Of a stretch of DNA of 18,551 nucleotides, positions 14,470 to 18,551 are shown piece after piece. This stretch comes from an uncultured Shinella sp. Lineage in GTDB: Bacteria; Pseudomonadota; Alphaproteobacteria; Rhizobiales; Rhizobiaceae. Within the stretch, counting starts at the first letter, position 1, and every line of letters starts with the position of its first letter. Location: assembly GCF_946479415.1 (NCBI RefSeq), contig NZ_CAMLFY010000087.1, positions 1 to 18,551 of the forward strand, given 5' to 3'. The translations under genes and the position numbers were made by a program. The notes under the pieces were generated by a model. The model searched no databases, was not told where the DNA came from, and saw nothing but the letters and a program-made list of their open reading frames with translations.

Positions 14470-15306
14470 TTAGCGGCGGCCGGCGAAAGGCTTCAGCGCC
14501 GCGTGGCGGTTGACGTCCTTGTAAAGCAGGTAGCGGAAGGGCTCGGGACCACCGGCATAGCAGGCCTGCGGGCAGAAGGCGCGCAGCCACATGAAGTCGC
14601 CGGCTTCCACTTCCACCCAATCCTGGTTGAGGCGATAGACCGCCTTGCCCTGCAGAACGTAAAGTCCGTGCTCCATGACGTGGGTTTCGGCGAAGGGAAT
14701 GACGGCGCCGGGCATCAGCGTGACGATGGTCACGTGCATGTCGTGGCGCAGGTCGTTCGGATCGACGAAGCGGGTCGTCGCCCAGCCGCCATTCGTGCCG
14801 GGCATTTCCGACGGCTTTATATCCTTTTCATTGAGGATCAAGGGTTCGGGATGCGGCAGGCCCTCGACGGCCTCATAGGACTTGCGGACCCAGTGGAATC
14901 GGGCATGGGCGCCGGAGCGGTTGCGCAGCGACCATTTAAGGCCCGGCGGCAGGAAGGCGTAGCCGCCCGGTTCCAGCGTGTGCGTGCCGGTCGGGATCGT
15001 CAGCTCCACCGTGCCGTCGACGACGAAGAGCACGCCTTCGGCATCTGGGTCCTGCTCGGGATTGTCGCTGCCGCCGCCCGGCGCCACTTCCATGACATAT
15101 TGCGAGAAGGTCTCGGCAAAGCCGGAGAGCGGACGAGCGATGACCCAGAGCCGCGTATTGTCCCAGAAGGGCAGGAAGCTGGTGACGATGTCCTGCATCA
15201 CCCCCTTGGGGATCACCGCATAGGCCTCCGTAAAGACGGCGCGGCCCGTCAGGAGGTCGCTCTGCGGCGGATGGCCGCCGAGGGAGGAATAGTAGCTGCG
15301 TTGCAT
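14470..15306 (-). CDS. allE: (S)-ureidoglycine aminohydrolase (bicupin)
   Basis: A 278-residue manganese-dependent cytoplasmic enzyme of purine breakdown that converts (S)-ureidoglycine, formed from allantoate, to (S)-ureidoglycolate and ammonia. It has two cupin domains. The C-terminal one carries the metal set Glu207, His209, His213 and Gln247 in ETHVMEH and CPQACYAGG; the spacing (0, +2, +6, +40) equals that of the Glu-His-His-Gln ligands known for this family. The ending YLLYKDVNRH is also family-like. The length is close to E. coli AllE/YlbA. No other allantoin or ureide gene is in the window. It is 77 bp downstream of the ankyrin-repeat gene on the same strand, so the two may be co-transcribed, and it is followed by a strong terminator. 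Confidence 0.92.
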   Translation of the reverse strand: MQRSYYSSLGGHPPQSDLLTGRAVFTEAYAVIPKGVMQDIVTSFLPFWDNTRLWVIARPLSGFAETFSQYVMEVAPGGGSDNPEQDPDAEGVLFVVDGTVELTIPTGTHTLEPGGYAFLPPGLKWSLRNRSGAHARFHWVRKSYEAVEGLPHPEPLILNEKDIKPSEMPGTNGGWATTRFVDPNDLRHDMHVTIVTLMPGAVIPFAETHVMEHGLYVLQGKAVYRLNQDWVEVEAGDFMWLRAFCPQACYAGGPEPFRYLLYKDVNRHAALKPFAGRR

Positions 15307-15383
15307 CGTTTCAGGCCCTTTGCTGTGAGTGTTCCGGTATTTTGTAACTACGGCCTTGGTTGCCGCGCGATCTTGAAATGGCG

Positions 15384-16052
15384 CTATTTCGCCCCTGTCT
15401 TTTCGAGAAGAGCGGTGATCTCGCCGAAGCCGCGCCCCCGCGCATGCTGAAGCGGCGTCACGCCGTCCTTGTCGGCCAGATTGACGTTGGCGTTTGCCTT
15501 GATCAGCAGGCTGACGATATCGACATGGCGCCGTCCGCCGTCACCGAGGATGATGGCTTCCAGAAGCGCCGTCCAACCGAGCCGGTTGACGTGGTTCACA
15601 TTCACGCCGGCCTTGATCAGGGTATCGACGGTCTCCACATGGCCGCGCTCGGCGGCGGGGATGAGTGCCGTGCCGCCGTAGCGGTTGATGCTGTTGAGGT
15701 CCGCGCCATGGGCGAGCGTCAGCTTGAGGATTTCAAGATGGCCCCGGGCGCCGGCATAGAGATAGGGGCTGTCTTCGATGTTGTCCTTGGCGTTGACGTC
15801 TGCACCGGCCTCGATCAGCACCCGTGCGGCCTCCACGTTGTTCGCATGCGTGGCGACGAGCAGGGCGGTGGCGCCGCTGCCGTCGCGGGCATCGATTGTG
15901 GCACCCTCACCGAGCAGGGTCTCGAGTGTCGTGATGTCGTTGGCGGCGGCCGCCTTGTGCAATTGGAGATCCACGGCGTCACCGGCGGCAAAAAGGGGAG
16001 AGCAGAGGGCTGCGAGGAAGAGCCAGGCCGACAGCAGGAAAAATTTCAGCAT
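15384..16052 (-). CDS. Secreted/periplasmic ankyrin-repeat protein
   Basis: A 222-residue protein of unknown specific function. Residues 1-23 form a Sec signal peptide (MLKFF start, leucine-rich core, cleavage near LFAA); the Cys17 context LAALC is not a proper lipobox. The rest is about six ankyrin repeats with recognisable TALL, AARVLIEAGADVN, EILKLTLAHGADLN, TLIKAGVNVN and SLLIKANANVN units, ending with TPLQHARGRGFGEITALLEK. Ankyrin stacks bind protein partners; the signal peptide places this one in the periplasm or outside. It precedes the ureidoglycine aminohydrolase gene by 77 bp on the same strand, but no functional link is evident. The start at 16052 begins exactly at the signal peptide; the ribosome-binding site (GGGATGG) is moderate. 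Confidence 0.9.
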   Translation of the reverse strand: MLKFFLLSAWLFLAALCSPLFAAGDAVDLQLHKAAAANDITTLETLLGEGATIDARDGSGATALLVATHANNVEAARVLIEAGADVNAKDNIEDSPYLYAGARGHLEILKLTLAHGADLNSINRYGGTALIPAAERGHVETVDTLIKAGVNVNHVNRLGWTALLEAIILGDGGRRHVDIVSLLIKANANVNLADKDGVTPLQHARGRGFGEITALLEKTGAK

Positions 16053-16245
16053 GCGCCATCCCGTGGGTTTGTGATGCCGAAACTATCAGGCGGCTGCGTC
16101 ATTTGAAAATTAAATGTGTAAATCAACATCATGCAGAAGATGGAATTTGCCCGCACCGATGTCGGAGCGCTTCGGCTTCCGGTAGCCTCATTTCGCTCAA
16201 GTGCTCTATAAGCGGAGAACATCATGCGCACGGAAAGGGGCGATC

Positions 16246-17168
16246 ATGAAGACGGAACAGGGACTGCTGCGCATCTCGATTGCGGTCACTATCGTGCTGG
16301 CCGGCGTCGGCATCCTGTTCGGCATCCTCTCGGGTTCCTTCGCCATCGTCTTCGACGGCGTCTATGCCTTGACGGACGCGGTTATGACGATCGTTGCCCT
16401 GCTCGTCTCGAACCTCATTGCGGCGTCTGCGACGGGCGGCGGAAAAGGGCGTTTCGTCAAGCATTTCACCATGGGGTTCTGGCATCTGGAGCCGATGGTG
16501 CTCGGTCTCAACGGCATCTGCTGACGGGTGCGGCGATCTACGCGCTGATCAATGCCATTGGCTCCATCATGGACGGCGGGCGGCCGCTCGATTTCAACCA
16601 GGCGATCATCTATGCCGTGGTCACGATCATCGTCACCGTCGTCATGGCGATAACAGCTACGCGGGCGAACCGCACCATCCGGTCGGATTTCGTGGCGCTT
16701 GACGCCAAGGCCTGGATCATGTCCGCGGGACTGACGAGCGCATTGCTCGTCGCTTTCGTCATCGGTTATTTCATTGAGGGGACGGAGCACGAATGGCTGT
16801 CGCCCTATATCGACCCGGTGGCGCTGGCGCTCGTGTGCCTCGTCATCATTCCCATTCCCGCCGGCACGATCCGCCAGGCGCTCGCCGACATCCTCCTCGT
16901 GACGCCGGTGGATCTTAAAGCCCATGTGGACGCGGTCGCAAAGACCATCGTCGAAAAACACGGATTTCTGTCCTACCGCGCTTACGTCGCCCGTGTCGGC
17001 CGTGGCCGGCAGATCGAACTCTATTTCATCGTTCCAGAGAATTTTCCGGCACGGAAACTGCAGGACTGGGACGAGATCCGCGATGAAATCGGCATCGCGG
17101 TAGGCGACGAAGGACCGGATCGCTGGCTCACGATCGCCTTCACCACCGATCCGGAATGGGCTGACTGA
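16246..17168 (+). pseudogene. Cation diffusion facilitator-like membrane transporter, split by a one-base frameshift
   Basis: Frame 1 runs from ATG 16246 (AAAGGGG five bases upstream) to TGA 16522-16524, encoding the first two helices and HLEPMVLGLNGI. The protein continues in another frame from 16518 as LLTGAAIYALINAIGSI to TGA 17168. Restoring one base after 16518 joins them into about 307 residues, the normal CDF length: membrane domain to about 210, then a C-terminal domain with AYVARVGRGRQIELYFIVPE. The subfamily look (FDGVYALTDAVMT, LDAKAWIMSAG) recalls the 'predicted Co/Zn/Cd transporter' group (COG3965). The usual His/Asp metal pairs are incomplete: Tyr40 and Asp44 in helix 2, and no His-x3-Asp in helix 5. 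No slippery heptamer precedes the break, so an indel or sequencing error is likelier than programmed frameshifting. Confidence 0.8.
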
Positions 17169-17204
17169 GGCCTATGAAGGGATTTGCCGAGTCTGTTCTT
17201 GCCG

Positions 17205-17235
17205 TTGCCGACCGCAGCACTGCTGCGACCGGCAA
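17205..17235. repeat. Long imperfect palindrome between the CDF-like gene and pseudoazurin (possible bidirectional terminator)
   Basis: TTGCCG (17205-17210), CGCAGCA (17213-17219), a single central base 17220, TGCTGCG (17221-17227) and CGGCAA (17230-17235) form a nearly perfect 31-base dyad with only the AC/AC spacers unpaired. It sits between two converging genes, 37 bp after one stop and 16 bp after the other. Neither strand has a T run after it, so it is not a classic intrinsic terminator, though the position suggests a 3'-end or stability role. Confidence 0.5.
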
Positions 17236-17250
17236 TCTTGCGGGGTCTTC

Positions 17251-17697
17251 TCAGAGGCCGGCGGCAGCGATGGCAGCGTCGAGGCGTTCGCGCGCCTTCT
17301 TCGGCAGCTTGCCGGCCTTGACGGCATCGAGATTGGCCGGCGCATCGCCGACGATCACCACGCCCACCATGCCCATGCCGACATGCGGCGTGCACTTCAC
17401 GCCATAGGCGCCGGGCTTGTCGAAGGTGACCTTGTAGGTCTCGTTCATCTTGCTCTTGAAGGCTTCCGCACCCTCGGGAATGAAGTCCTTGATCGTCTCG
17501 ACATTGTGGCCCTTGTCGGTGGGGATGAAGGTGACGGTGTCACCGGGGGCGACCTTCACGAAGGCGGGCTCGAACACCATGGCGCCCTCGGCACCCTTGT
17601 TGAGCATGTGCACTTCAAAATCTGCCGCACCGGCGGGAAGGGCGAGCGCGAAAAGGACTGCTGCTGCGCCGACGATGCTCTTTGCCATGATACGCAC
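17251..17697 (-). CDS. azu: Pseudoazurin (periplasmic blue copper protein)
   Basis: A 148-residue type 1 copper protein that shuttles electrons in the periplasm, classically from the bc1 complex to copper nitrite reductase and other denitrification or peroxidase enzymes. A signal peptide of 24 residues is followed by mature [11 protein letters not shown]. The copper ligands are His64, Cys102, His105 and Met110 (mature 40, 78, 81, 86) in KGHNVET and [10 protein letters not shown]. The sequence is very close to my memory of the Achromobacter cycloclastes protein. GTG at 17697 is chosen as start because AAGGAG lies seven bases upstream; the ATG at 17688 would be 16 bases away. No nir, nor or nos gene is in the window, so the partner enzyme must be elsewhere. 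An FNR-type site lies upstream. Confidence 0.95.
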   Translation of the reverse strand: MRIMAKSIVGAAAVLFALALPAGAADFEVHMLNKGAEGAMVFEPAFVKVAPGDTVTFIPTDKGHNVETIKDFIPEGAEAFKSKMNETYKVTFDKPGAYGVKCTPHVGMGMVGVVIVGDAPANLDAVKAGKLPKKARERLDAAIAAAGL

Positions 17698-17739
17698 TGG
17701 AATTCTCCTTGCTGACGAACGTCAATCGTTCATGCGCAA

Positions 17740-17782
17740 GAGATAGGCCCGCGAGGGGCCTGCTTCTTTGACTTTGGTCAAA
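17740..17782 (-). promoter_or_regulatory. FNR/FixK/NnrR-type box and class II promoter upstream of pseudoazurin
   Basis: TTTGAC (17767-17772), TTTG, GTCAAA (17777-17782) is a perfect 6-4-6 palindrome of the CRP/FNR superfamily form TTGAN-N4-NTCAA. Its centre at 17774.5 is 77 bp upstream of the pseudoazurin GTG. On the minus strand a -10-like TATCTC lies at 17745-17740. If that is the -10, the start site is near 17733 and the box is centred at -41.5, the usual position for oxygen- or NO-responsive class II activation. The box and hexamer are seen directly; regulation is inferred from the family. Confidence 0.6.
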
Positions 17783-17819
17783 CAAGCTGGCGATGCGGCG
17801 TGGCGTCCTGTCGCAGGCG

Positions 17820-18551
<732 letters not shown>

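Noticed and set aside
13164..14513. 449-codon plus-strand frame overlapping the MFS transporter
   Set aside because: The translation is Arg/Ala/Gly-rich without hydrophobic helices; the other frame gives an unmistakable MFS protein.
16100..16212. AT-rich segment with CATTT/AAATG repeat and a TATAAG hexamer upstream of the CDF-like gene
   Set aside because: It could be promoter sequence, but no -35 element lies at a suitable distance from TATAAG, so I do not call a promoter.
16510..16530. Programmed -1 ribosomal frameshift in the CDF-like gene
   Set aside because: The bases before the break do not form an X-XXY-YYZ slippery heptamer, and no strong downstream structure is evident; a single-base indel explains the pattern more simply.

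Overview
The window is GC-rich with dense gene packing, and looks like the chromosome or a large replicon of an alphaproteobacterium of the Rhizobiaceae type (Rhizobium/Shinella/Ensifer-like; this is an inference from protein character, not a measured phylogeny). The features pointing there are a Rhizobium-style malonyl-CoA synthetase, an enteric/rhizobial-type ribitol dehydrogenase paired with an FGGY pentulose kinase, a single-domain CUT2 sugar ATPase, and a pseudoazurin close to those of denitrifying alphaproteobacteria. No tRNA, rRNA, CRISPR array, insertion sequence or phage gene was seen. The window reads as metabolic chromosome with several self-contained modules rather than a genomic island.

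Layout. 1-1038 (+): the end of kdpD and all of kdpE, the K+-responsive two-component system; the kdp pump genes would lie to the left. 1035-2054 (-): a LacI-family repressor, divergent from a (+) operon at 2336-7974 that encodes a CUT2 ABC sugar transporter (periplasmic binding protein, single-domain ATPase, permease), a ribitol 2-dehydrogenase and an FGGY-type pentulose kinase. Together these form a complete polyol route: import, oxidation of ribitol to D-ribulose, and phosphorylation to D-ribulose 5-phosphate. The repressor/operon gap carries two strong inverted repeats that are good operator candidates, and two strong hairpins sit between cistrons of the operon.

7971-10571 (-): treY, maltooligosyltrehalose synthase, without treZ next to it. 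10736-12247 (+): matB, malonyl-CoA synthetase, without matA or matC. 12235-13098 (-): a LysR regulator divergent from 13231-14418 (+), a CynX/NimT-type MFS transporter. 14470-15306 (-): (S)-ureidoglycine aminohydrolase (bicupin, purine/ureide nitrogen recovery) followed by a clear intrinsic terminator; upstream of it on the same strand is a secreted ankyrin-repeat protein (15384-16052).

16246-17168 (+): a cation-diffusion-facilitator-like membrane protein interrupted by a one-base frameshift near 16518. 17251-17697 (-): pseudoazurin, a periplasmic blue copper electron carrier, with a perfect FNR/NnrR-type palindrome 77 bp upstream of its start at the spacing expected of a class II activated promoter. 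17820-18551 (-): the C-terminal two thirds of a MalK/UgpC-type ABC ATPase that runs off the right edge.

I found no obviously novel defence or mobile system. The most checkable points are the broken CDF gene with unusual metal-site residues, the FNR-type promoter of pseudoazurin, the operator dyads of the ribitol operon, and the orphan status of treY, matB and the ureidoglycine enzyme.
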